Assembly (NCBI GenBank): GCA_965198675.1
Contig: OZ240666.1
Span: 558,001-622,000 of the forward strand
Reading direction: 5' to 3'
DNA: 64,000 nucleotides
Origin: Prochloron sp965198675
Lineage (GTDB): Bacteria; Cyanobacteriota; Cyanobacteriia; Cyanobacteriales; Prochloraceae
Shown here: positions 54,001 to 61,610 of the stretch, piece after piece
Layout of the letters: the number at the start of each line of letters is the position of its first letter
Numbering within the stretch: position 1 is the stretch's first letter
Notes under the pieces: model-generated
The model's input: only the letters and a program-made list of their open reading frames with translations
Told to the model about the DNA's origin: nothing
Database searches by the model: none
Program-made: the position numbers and the translations under genes

Positions 54001-54004
54001 TATA

Positions 54005-54364
54005 TAACTTCATTATTATGAGTCTCCCATACTCCCCTATTTCCGTGAGAGGCTTTAGCAGGGTTGCTTGAAATCGTTGGGAAACTAGATAACGCTCTCC
54101 TTCAGTCCTGAGACTCATCCATAAAAGAAACTGAGATAATGTGGATGGAAGTATTATTGCCCTGAGAGTTAAAATTCGGACCATCTCAGGGGTATAAATA
54201 ATCTGCGACATCGCCCCTTGAGCACCTTGCTCATTAAAAATAACGTTCCAGTGGTCAGTACCAAGATTGGAAGCTAAAGCAGTGGCGATGATTTGCAGCT
54301 GCTCCCTGTCTCCTGTTTCCGAATGACTTAAATGAGCAATAGCAGCTTTGATTTGTTGTTCCAT
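54005..54364 (-). pseudogene. N-terminal part of the membrane protein split by the IS
   Basis: MEQQIKAAIAHLSHSETGDR to LTEIGEYGRLIIMKLY, where the element begins. Joined to the segment beyond the element, it gives MKLY-KGVLLIVPT in frame, one protein of about 540 residues. It includes hydrophobic stretches (ILTLRAIILPSTLSQFLLW). Without the rest it would give about 128 residues ending in IS-encoded RTHLRSF. Confidence 0.8.
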
Positions 54365-54772
54365 CAGTTTCGATATCGGGAAAGTTCTCTCCTGGGAAGA
54401 GTAGCCAGATGCCAGAGCCTTGAGGTTTTTCGCGCCCCTGCCTGCCTAGGGGTCTGGCTATACCTTAGCAGGGGTGCAGACTGAACTCTGCTTTCAGGTT
54501 CAAGGGTGCCGGATCTCTCCGCTTCACAACCGCCCACCTTGGGGATTCAAACCATGTTCATTCTAGCAAAGACTGACGCACTCTGGCAGGTTTCGTGGAA
54601 GCCCGGCATGGTGGGGCGCTACATCCCACCCTTGTTCATAGGTGGGTTTTGCGCGGGATCCTATAATAATGATAGCTACAGGTAGGGTAACGACTGGCAA
54701 GAAGACTACAGGATTTAATTTGCCTGGGTTAAGCTTGTGCTACCCAAATCCCTAATTAGGAGGTAAACTACT
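54365..54772. other. GC-rich intergenic region with hairpins, unidentified
   Basis: No open frame of note. There are paired stretches such as cccctgcctg ... taggggt, and catcccaccc ... ggtgggtttt (about 54623-54651), the latter terminator-like with a short T-run. It could encode a structured RNA, but I match no known family. The last ~20 bases hold an AGGAGG ribosome binding site for the next gene. Confidence 0.4.
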
Positions 54773-55660
54773 GTGAATGCTGAAGCGCACGAGAGAATGC
54801 TGGGTTACTTTATCGAAGAAGCGAAGGAACAGATGGAAACTCTCGAACAAGGAATCTTAGATCTGGCGATCTCTGCCAATAATGACGAAAGAGTCAACGA
54901 AATGTTTCGTGCGGCCCATTCTATTAAAGGCGGAGCAGCGATGCTGGGTTATACCAGTATCCAAAATACAGCCCACTGCTTAGAAGATTCTTTTAAAATT
55001 CTCAGAGAAAACGAACTGAAAGTTGACCAAAACTTAGAGTCTCTCTTTTTTGCATGCTATGACATACTGCAAGATTTAATTGATAGGTTGCAAAGTCCAG
55101 AACGTCTTCAAGACTCCGAGGGCCTTAAAATATTCCAAGAGGCAGAACCTCGTTTTGTCCAGTTGCAGCATTATCTCGACCAAATCCTTGCCTCGGGTGC
55201 TGCCCCAACTACTACGGCAGCGCAACAGCCAAACTTATCGCTGCCAGAACAGGTGAAACAAACTTTGAAGGAGATGTTGCAGCTCTTTAAACAGCAAGCA
55301 ACGCCGGAAAGTCGGCAAAAAATCCAGGAATTATGCCACAGCTTGTCCCAGCTAGCACCGGAGCAGTCAGGTTGGCAAAAGCTGGTGCAAACTGCTGGGT
55401 TAGCGGTAAGCAATCCCAAATATGCCTATAGTACTCTTGCACCAGTGGTGATTAAAGAAATAAAGCTGGGTTGCGATGGGATCCAACTTGATACTGCTGA
55501 GCAAATTGCTCCCTCGGAAGGTTTGCAGAAACTAGCTTCTTCCTCCTTACCGCAAATTCTCGTCACCTTGGAACCAGAATCAGCGGCGAAAACCTTGATG
55601 AGTGCTTTTAATAAGGAGCAATTATCCCAATTAGTTCAACATATGGGAGCTAAAGTATAG
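54773..55660 (+). CDS. Hpt-domain phosphotransfer protein
   Basis: 295 residues, GTG start with a strong AGGAGG about 8 bases upstream. Residues 5-115 form an Hpt domain like the N-terminus of CheA: MFRAAHSIKGGAAMLGYTSI with phospho-acceptor H49. The rest is a low-complexity linker (TTTAAQQP) and helices without a kinase or receiver domain. It would relay phosphate between a hybrid kinase and a response regulator; partners are not in the window. psb28 follows within ~50 bp on the same strand. Confidence 0.85.
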   Translation: MNAEAHERMLGYFIEEAKEQMETLEQGILDLAISANNDERVNEMFRAAHSIKGGAAMLGYTSIQNTAHCLEDSFKILRENELKVDQNLESLFFACYDILQDLIDRLQSPERLQDSEGLKIFQEAEPRFVQLQHYLDQILASGAAPTTTAAQQPNLSLPEQVKQTLKEMLQLFKQQATPESRQKIQELCHSLSQLAPEQSGWQKLVQTAGLAVSNPKYAYSTLAPVVIKEIKLGCDGIQLDTAEQIAPSEGLQKLASSSLPQILVTLEPESAAKTLMSAFNKEQLSQLVQHMGAKV

Positions 55661-55712
55661 AGTGTGCGATGATAGCAAAATAACAATCAAAAGCATTTCA
55701 ACAGGGGAGATG

Positions 55713-56048
55713 ATGGCTGAAATCCAGTTTGCCAGAGGAATATCGGAACCAACAATACCGGATGTCAGACTGACCCGCTTTCGCGATGGTGAGACTGGGA
55801 CGGCGACTTTTTATTTTGAAGGACCTCAAATTCTGGGCCAAGATAGTACTGAGGACATTACGGGGATGTATATGGTGGATGAGGAAGGAGAAATCGTGAC
55901 CAGGGAGGTGAAGGCTAAGTTCATCAACGGACGACCTCACTCTTTGGAAGGAATACTGATTATGAGATCCTCAGAAGAATGGGATCGCTTCATGCGCTTT
56001 ATGGAACGATATGCCGACGAACAAGGTTTAGAATTTAGGAAATCATAA
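55713..56048 (+). CDS. psb28: Photosystem II assembly protein Psb28
   Basis: 111 residues from MAEIQFARG; GGGGAG lies just upstream, while an earlier in-frame start at 55662 lacks conservation. The family is recognised by FARGISEPTIPDVRLTR, ATFYFEGPQIL, GMYMVDEEGEIVTREV, KFINGRPHSLEGILIM and WDRFMRFMERYA. Psb28 binds CP47-containing PSII assembly intermediates on the cytosolic side of the thylakoid and assists biogenesis and repair. Clear evidence of a phototroph. Confidence 0.96.
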   Translation: MAEIQFARGISEPTIPDVRLTRFRDGETGTATFYFEGPQILGQDSTEDITGMYMVDEEGEIVTREVKAKFINGRPHSLEGILIMRSSEEWDRFMRFMERYADEQGLEFRKS

Positions 56049-56332
56049 CTTAAACAGTTACCAGTTATCAGTTACCAGTTACCAGTTGTCACGTACCATG
56101 ATGTTGTTAATTTAGTGGGGAACTCAGAACTGCTGGATAAATACTTAACTGGTAACTGTCATGTCCTGGTATTTGGTTGGATTAGGGATTGCTTTGCTAA
56201 AGTTTTGTAGTATTTAGTACAGTTAAGAAAAATTAGTTCGTAGGATGGGCAATTGGGACAACGTTTGGTACCCTTTATGAAGAGTAAATTTTTGATTGTC
56301 CACCAAACCCACCTACTCTAAATAAGTTAGTT
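56049..56332. repeat. Heptamer/MITE-type repeat after psb28
   Basis: cagttaccagttatcagtta at 56052 and ttaactggtaactgtcatg near 56146 form inverted ends around ~100 bp, with cacgtaccatgatg inside, the same family as the sufE insertion. The remainder to moaB is unremarkable. Confidence 0.65.
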
Positions 56333-56830
56333 ATGCTATCAACTCCACACCAAGATACAGAGGTTATCGCCCTAAATTGTGCGGCCATTACCATAAGTGA
56401 TACTCGCACGAGTGTAACAGATAGCAGCGGTAAGGTAATTCAAACATTACTGACTCAGGCTGGTCATCGAGTCCCAGTCTATACTATCCTCCCGGACGAA
56501 CCGAGTCAAATTAGGGATCAGTTAGTTCAATTGGGGGAGCGCGCCGATTTAGACGTTATCATTTTTAATGGGGGTACTGGTATGGGGCAGCGAGATACCA
56601 CTTATGATGTTATCTCCAGTTTATTGGAAAAAACTTTGCCTGGGTTTGGGGAGTTGTTTCGCTTTCTCAGTTATCAAGAAATCGGTTCTCGGGCTATGAC
56701 TTCCAGGGCAGTTGCTGGAGTTTATCGCCGCAAGTTGGTTTTCTCTTTGCCCGGATCTACTAATGCTGTTAAATTAGCTCTCCATAAGCTGATTATCCCG
56801 GAATTAACTCATTTAGTCAACTTGCTTTGA
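56333..56830 (+). CDS. moaB: Molybdopterin adenylyltransferase (MoaB/MogA family)
   Basis: 165 residues. AAITISDTRTSVTDSSG, NGGTGMGQRDTTYDVISSLL and FSLPGSTNAVKLAL are the family hallmarks; the GGTG loop and following Asp bind molybdopterin. It adenylates molybdopterin before metal insertion by MoeA, whose gene converges on this one with an 18-bp overlap at the stops. It starts with an ATG in an AT-rich stretch. Confidence 0.92.
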   Translation: MLSTPHQDTEVIALNCAAITISDTRTSVTDSSGKVIQTLLTQAGHRVPVYTILPDEPSQIRDQLVQLGERADLDVIIFNGGTGMGQRDTTYDVISSLLEKTLPGFGELFRFLSYQEIGSRAMTSRAVAGVYRRKLVFSLPGSTNAVKLALHKLIIPELTHLVNLL

Positions 56831-58048
56831 CTCACAAATTGGCAAACCAACCTGCATAATTGTTACTTCTTCTCCCCCAGGAATTACTGTTTGTCCCACG
56901 GGTACTACCGCTAAAGCATTAGTTTGGGCTAGATTAATTAGGTTAGCGGAACTGTGACTGCCACCAGCTAAATCAAATTGGTAGATACCGTCACACCCAT
57001 ATAATTTACCCCAAAGATAGGTCTCTCGCTTACCTCCACTGTGCAATTCTTGGCGGGTTCGCCCTCGTACAAATGTGGGTAACCAGTTTCCGGATAACCC
57101 GGACAATTTCCGCAGTGCAGGTTGTACGAAGCGCCAGCAAGTAACTAAAGCGGAAACGGGATTGCCTGGTATGCCAAAATATAAGCTACGATTAAAACTA
57201 CAGACAGTTAGGGGTTTTCCGGGTTTAACCGCTACACTACGAATGGCAATTTCTCCCCCCAACTCCTCCAAAATACTATCTATATAATCATAATCCCCCA
57301 CAGACACTCCCCCAGTGGAAAGAACTAGGTCGGAAGTGGTAATTGTCTTCTCTATGGTTGCTTTGAGCAGTACTGGATCATCGGGTACAATTCCCATACA
57401 GATAGGGATAGCGCCATTCTTCTGGACAAAAGCAGCTAAAGCATACTGGTTGGAATCCATAATTTGCCCTGGTTGCAATTGGATACCAGGGGATACTAAC
57501 TCGTTCCCAGTGGAAAAAATGGTCACTCTGGGACGGCGATAGACGGTAAATTGGTGGCACCCAGCAGTGGCTAAAACCGCAATATCAGCCTCATTCAGAG
57601 CAATTCCCGGTTTTAAGAGGGGAGCGTTTGCTTGATAGAAAGATGCTTTCTGACGCAGGAATTCCCCTTGTTGTGGGGAGGTGAGAATGGTGACTTCATT
57701 CCCTATTCTACTGGTATGCTCTTGCATGACAATGGTATCAGATCCTTCTGGGACCATAGCTCCTGTGAAAATGCGGGCTGCTTGTCCAGGTTGAATTCTC
57801 ATTTGCGGTTGATGACCTGCGGGAATTTCTGCGACAATTGTTAAAGTGGTGGGAGAATGACGAACATCTTCATAGCGCACAGCGTAACCATCCATGGCCG
57901 CATTATCCCAGTAGGGGAAGTCCAGATTACTGGTAACTGTTTGAGCGAGAATGCGGTTGGTGGCACCCAGAAGGTCTACTGTTTCGGTATCTTCCAGGGG
58001 TTGGACTAGGTCTAAGATGGTGGATTCTGCAAGTTTTACTGATAACAT
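56813..58048 (-). CDS. moeA: Molybdopterin molybdenumtransferase MoeA
   Basis: 411 residues, full length. It inserts molybdate into adenylated molybdopterin. NLDFPYWDNAAMDGYAVRYE, GAMVPEGSDTIVMQEH, FSTGNELVSPG, LSTGGVSVGDYDYI and PGKPLTVC followed by GIPGNPVSALVTC are the conserved motifs. The C-terminal domain IV ends IMQVGLPICESKQVD. Convergent with moaB; both are needed for enzymes such as nitrate reductase. Confidence 0.96.
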   Translation of the reverse strand: MLSVKLAESTILDLVQPLEDTETVDLLGATNRILAQTVTSNLDFPYWDNAAMDGYAVRYEDVRHSPTTLTIVAEIPAGHQPQMRIQPGQAARIFTGAMVPEGSDTIVMQEHTSRIGNEVTILTSPQQGEFLRQKASFYQANAPLLKPGIALNEADIAVLATAGCHQFTVYRRPRVTIFSTGNELVSPGIQLQPGQIMDSNQYALAAFVQKNGAIPICMGIVPDDPVLLKATIEKTITTSDLVLSTGGVSVGDYDYIDSILEELGGEIAIRSVAVKPGKPLTVCSFNRSLYFGIPGNPVSALVTCWRFVQPALRKLSGLSGNWLPTFVRGRTRQELHSGGKRETYLWGKLYGCDGIYQFDLAGGSHSSANLINLAQTNALAVVPVGQTVIPGGEEVTIMQVGLPICESKQVD

Positions 58049-58059
58049 TATCGGGAATA

Positions 58060-58102
58060 AAAAAATATGTCCCCCTAGAGTACTCTAAGGGGACATATTT
58101 TG
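58060..58102 (-). terminator. Intrinsic terminator after the SdrD-B repeat gene
   Basis: Arms aaaatatgtcccc and ggggacatatttt form a long perfect stem around ctagagtactcta. On the minus strand it is followed by seven T. It lies 38 bp after the stop of the large repeat gene. Confidence 0.88.
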
Positions 58103-58139
58103 CTTTATTATTTAATCTGACAGTATTTAAGCTTCTTCT

Positions 58140-60428
58140 TTAGAGTAGATGCCCAAGTTCTTGACTGCCAAAATCAACGTTGCTAACCGTCTCGTCTAAA
58201 CCTACATTGACTATTTGCGTCCCACCGCTAAAGGTTAGGTTATCCAACAAGCCGTAATTACTGTTGTTGGGGGTACTCGCCACAATACGGGCAATACTGG
58301 GGTCGTCCAGGCTAATGGTCAAAGTCTCCGTCTGGTAGCGTCCCAGCTCTCGCGTTGTATCCGTTGCCAGCAGGTTACCTGCTTGATCGTAGGCTTTTAA
58401 TTGACCAATATTGTCCGTAGAACTTATGTTGGTAAAGTCGATACTGACAGTGGTAACCGGAGAGTCGAAGTCTGCATGTAACTGCGCAAAAGAACCTTGG
58501 AAGAACATATTACTCGGCGCCCCCCAGGCGAAAACCTTAGAACCTGTGGATGCTCGATCTTGCCCATTCTTGACGGAAATGTTCTCTCCTAAAGTAACCC
58601 CAGGAACTTGATTGTTCAAGACGGTACCATCTCCATAATTATCTGGTTCCACCACAACCTTTCCACCGGTATTTTTCCAACCCTCCTCCTGTACCTGGGC
58701 TACAGAGTAGGTTCCTGGAGTAACGTTATCAAAGAGATAGTTCCCTGACTCCGAGGTGGTAGTAGCGGTTTCTCCTTGGTCCAGGATGCCGTTATTATTA
58801 CTATCTATGAAGACAGTTCGGCCCTGTAGTCCCGTTTCCCCCTCATCTTGAATACCATTGCCGTTCAGGTCATTATAGAGGATTCCTTTGATTCCCGGGA
58901 TTTCTTCACTGCCAAAATCAACGTTGCTAACCGTCTCGTCTGGACCTACATTGACTATTTGCGCCTCACCGGTATTTTTCCAACCCTCCTCCTGTACCTG
59001 GGCTACAGAATGGGTTTCTGGAGTAACGTTATCAAGGAGATAGTTCCCTGACTCTGAGGTAGTAGTAGCGGTTTCTCCTTGGTCCAGGATACCGTTATTA
59101 TTACTATCTATGAAGACAGTTCGGCCCTGTAGTCCCGTTTCCCCCTCATCTTGAATACCATTGCCGTTCAGGTCATTATAGAGGATTCCTTGGATGGTTC
59201 CTGGGAGAATTTGACTGCCAAAATCAACGTTGCTAACCGTCTCACCTTGACCTACATTGACTATTTGCGCCCCACCGCTAAAGGTTAGGTTATCCAACAA
59301 GCCGTAATTACTGTTGTTGGGGGTACCCGCCACAATACGGGCAATACTGGGGTCGTTCAGGCTAATGGTCAAAGTCTCCGTCTGGGAGCGTCCCAGCTCT
59401 CGCGTTGTGTCCGTCGCCAGCAGGTTACCTGCTTGATCGTAGGCTTTTAATTGACCAATATTGTCGTTAGGACTTATGTTAGTAAAGTCGATACTGACAG
59501 TGGTAACCGGGGAGTCGAAGTCTGCATTTAAATGCGCATGAGAACCTTGGAAGAAAATACTCCTCAACGACCCCCAGGCGAAAACCTTAGAACCTGTGGA
59601 TGCTCGACCTTGCCCATTCTTGACGGAAATGTTCTCTCCTAAAGTAACCCCAGGAACTTGATTGTTCAAGACGGTACCATCTCCATAATTATCTGGTTCC
59701 ACCACAACCTTTCCACCGGTATTTTTCCAACCCTCCTCCTGTACCTGGGCTACAGAGTAGGTTCCTGGAGTAACGTTATCAAGGAGATAGTTCCCTGACT
59801 CTGAGGTAGTAGTAGCGGTTTCTCCTTGGTCCAGGATACCGTTATTATTACTATCTATGAAGACAGTTCGGCCCTGTAGTCCCGTTTCCCCCTCATCTTG
59901 AATACCATTGCCGTTCAGGTCATTATAGAGGATTCCTTGGATGGTTCCTGGGAGAATTTGACTGCCAAAATCAACGTCGCTAACCGTCTTGTCTGGATCT
60001 ACATTGACTATTTGCGCCTCACCGGTATTTTTCCAACCCTCCTCCTGTACCTGGGCTACAGAGTAGGTTCCTGGAGTAACGTTATCGAAGAGATAATGCC
60101 CCGACTCCGAGGTGGTAGTAGCGGTTTCTCCTTCGTTCCGGATGCCGTCTTTGTTACTATCTATGAAGACAGTTCGGTTCTGTAGTCCTGTTTCCCCCTC
60201 ATCTTGAATACCATTGCCGTTCAGGTCATTATAGAGGATTCTTTGGATGGTTCCTGGGATTTCTTGACTGCCAAAATCAACGTCGCTAACCGTCTTGTCT
60301 GGATCTACATTCCGGATACCATCTTTATTACTATCCAAAATCCCAAAATCTGAGTCCAGGATGTTTTTTTTCAGTTGGGTATCGCTAACCGCGCCATATT
60401 TAGTATTAATTGATATTGGCTTTGCCAT
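58140..60428 (-). CDS. Large SdrD B-like repeat protein
   Basis: 762 residues. AAGGGGAT precedes the ATG. Five SdrD_B/Cna_B-like units are visible, each GILYNDLNGNGIQDEGETGL then TVFIDSNNNGILDQGETATT, with calcium-type loops D-N-G-N-G-x-x-D-E/Q-G-E, ending VAQVQEEGWKNTG. Two copies of a ~150-residue beta domain (NNQVPGVTLGENISVKNGQ, DFDSPVTTVSIDFTNIS) are interspersed. Repeats are joined by VNVGPDETVSNVDFGSQ. No signal peptide or LPXTG is seen; such proteins are usually extracellular or adhesin-like, so leaderless export is inferred. The near-identical DNA indicates recent duplication. Confidence 0.85.
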   Translation of the reverse strand: MAKPISINTKYGAVSDTQLKKNILDSDFGILDSNKDGIRNVDPDKTVSDVDFGSQEIPGTIQRILYNDLNGNGIQDEGETGLQNRTVFIDSNKDGIRNEGETATTTSESGHYLFDNVTPGTYSVAQVQEEGWKNTGEAQIVNVDPDKTVSDVDFGSQILPGTIQGILYNDLNGNGIQDEGETGLQGRTVFIDSNNNGILDQGETATTTSESGNYLLDNVTPGTYSVAQVQEEGWKNTGGKVVVEPDNYGDGTVLNNQVPGVTLGENISVKNGQGRASTGSKVFAWGSLRSIFFQGSHAHLNADFDSPVTTVSIDFTNISPNDNIGQLKAYDQAGNLLATDTTRELGRSQTETLTISLNDPSIARIVAGTPNNSNYGLLDNLTFSGGAQIVNVGQGETVSNVDFGSQILPGTIQGILYNDLNGNGIQDEGETGLQGRTVFIDSNNNGILDQGETATTTSESGNYLLDNVTPETHSVAQVQEEGWKNTGEAQIVNVGPDETVSNVDFGSEEIPGIKGILYNDLNGNGIQDEGETGLQGRTVFIDSNNNGILDQGETATTTSESGNYLFDNVTPGTYSVAQVQEEGWKNTGGKVVVEPDNYGDGTVLNNQVPGVTLGENISVKNGQDRASTGSKVFAWGAPSNMFFQGSFAQLHADFDSPVTTVSIDFTNISSTDNIGQLKAYDQAGNLLATDTTRELGRYQTETLTISLDDPSIARIVASTPNNSNYGLLDNLTFSGGTQIVNVGLDETVSNVDFGSQELGHLL

Positions 60429-60704
60429 TTTTATCCCCTTTGGTGATTAATTTTTGATTCAATACCCATCATTATCTATCAACCTGAGATTTTCCTGAGA
60501 ATTCAGTCAAGATTCTGTAAAGTTTCTGTAAACTTTCTGTAAAGTTTTTCATCAATACCAGCGAATCTTTTCTGTGTTCTCGGTGTCGGGCTAGTGGTTA
60601 AATTAAAAGTAACTATTGTATAATACCAGCAATGAGAAACTCGAACAATTGGCCTGTTTGGCTACCCAACCTGGATTCATGGATGAGTGCTATTATTAAG
60701 GATT
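60429..60704. promoter_or_regulatory. Upstream region of the SdrD-B gene with a tctgtaaagtt repeat
   Basis: Three near-identical copies of tctgtaaagtt stand in a row at about 60514-60550, a possible regulator site or simple repeat. Promoter elements for the minus-strand gene are not clear. No gene is seen. Confidence 0.35.
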
Positions 60705-60707
60705 GAG

Positions 60708-60906
60708 CTATGATTCTTGGGCGATCGCCAGAACTTCTCGATAAAATTGTTGACTAATTCTCGTTTCTTGAGCGATAAGTTCATCTAGCATTGGCTTTAC
60801 AGTGGGAATTAATTTTTTCTGCTTGGCAATTAACAAAATGCCTACCGTTCCGATAACGGGTGTATTTCTCGATTTTGCAATCTGACGCGCTGCCTGTTCA
60901 TCTGCG
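60708..60906 (-). pseudogene. DUF3368 (PIN-like) protein, C-terminal fragment
   Basis: Minus strand: DEQAARQIAKSRNTPVIGTV, GILLIAKQKKLIPTVKPMLD, ELIAQETRISQQFYREVLA and stop. This is the typical end of DUF3368 PIN-domain toxins, normally paired with a UPF0175-type antitoxin. The N-terminal half, with most acidic residues, is missing; the fragment is cut where the duplicated dynamin promoter begins. Confidence 0.78.
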
Positions 60907-60996
60907 GTTCACAATTCTTGACAAATAAGGGTTAACAAGGTCAGATTTAGTTGCTATGATAGGGCTACATAGTAATTGAAGGCTGTTGGTTTTGTC
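60898..60996 (+). repeat. Partial duplicate of the dynamin promoter region
   Basis: Matches 61507-61616: ctgcggttcacaattctt, a promoter (TTAACA, 17-base spacer, TATGAT at 60955-60960), then gtaattgaaggctgttggtt. It leads into a 19-codon frame (SEARFVKIQIVNPFRELF) ending in TGA. Confidence 0.75.
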
Positions 60997-61160
60997 AGAG
61001 GCCAGGTTCGTCAAAATCCAAATTGTCAACCCTTTTCGAGAATTATTTTGATAAGATTTTGCCCAATCTCTCAAAAGTGGAATAGAATGTGATATGATCT
61101 AAGTAATCCCTTAGCAGCAACTAAGGGAGATTGTACTATAATATAGGAGGAACCTAATAT

Positions 61161-61505
61161 ATGGCGATCGCACATGACACAGAAATTGCAGAATTGAAGA
61201 ACCTCGTTCTCGCAATGAATCAGAAAATGGATTCCATGGCAGAGAAAATCGAAGCTGTGGACAAGAAAGTAGAGGCTGTGGATAAGAAGCTAGGGATCCA
61301 CATAGCTAAGACAGAAGAGCATTTCAACTCCATCGAAACCCAAATCGAAACAGTAAAACAGCAAGTGAGTAAACTGGATGAAAGAACAGAAAAACAGGAC
61401 AATCGTTACTTTGGGTTGCTAGTGAGTGTTATTGGCTTTCTGGTTTCCGCTTTTATCGCCGTTCTAGTTGGTTTTGGAAAAGTTATCTTCTTCGCCAACC
61501 TCTAA
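61161..61505 (+). CDS. Small coiled-coil membrane protein next to the dynamin gene
   Basis: 114 residues. AGGAGG precedes the ATG. Residues ~8-85 are heptad-rich (MDSMAEKIEAVDKKVEAVDK, IETQIETVKQQVSKLDERTE), followed by a single C-terminal transmembrane helix (YFGLLVSVIGFLVSAFIAVL). This topology, a coiled coil anchored at the C-terminus, is common among short cyanobacterial proteins of unknown role. It is co-oriented with the dynamin gene 100 bp downstream but separated from it by that gene's own promoter. Confidence 0.75.
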   Translation: MAIAHDTEIAELKNLVLAMNQKMDSMAEKIEAVDKKVEAVDKKLGIHIAKTEEHFNSIETQIETVKQQVSKLDERTEKQDNRYFGLLVSVIGFLVSAFIAVLVGFGKVIFFANL

Positions 61506-61550
61506 ACATCTGCGGTTCACAATTCTTAACAATTAATTGACAAATAGGGG

Positions 61551-61579
61551 TTGACACGGTAAGATGTGGTTGCTATAGT
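61551..61579 (+). promoter_or_regulatory. Promoter of the dynamin-like gene
   Basis: Consensus TTGACA (61551-61556), a 17-base spacer and TATAGT (61574-61579), followed by the ribosome binding site GGAGG at 61597-61601. The block is duplicated at 60.9 kb. Confidence 0.75.
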
Positions 61580-61610
61580 AGGAGACACAAGTAATTGGAG
61601 GCTGTTGGTT

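Noticed and set aside
54481..54600. Possible tRNA-like or tmRNA-like segment
   Set aside because: A ggttcaagg stretch is present but no acceptor stem or cloverleaf could be folded by eye.
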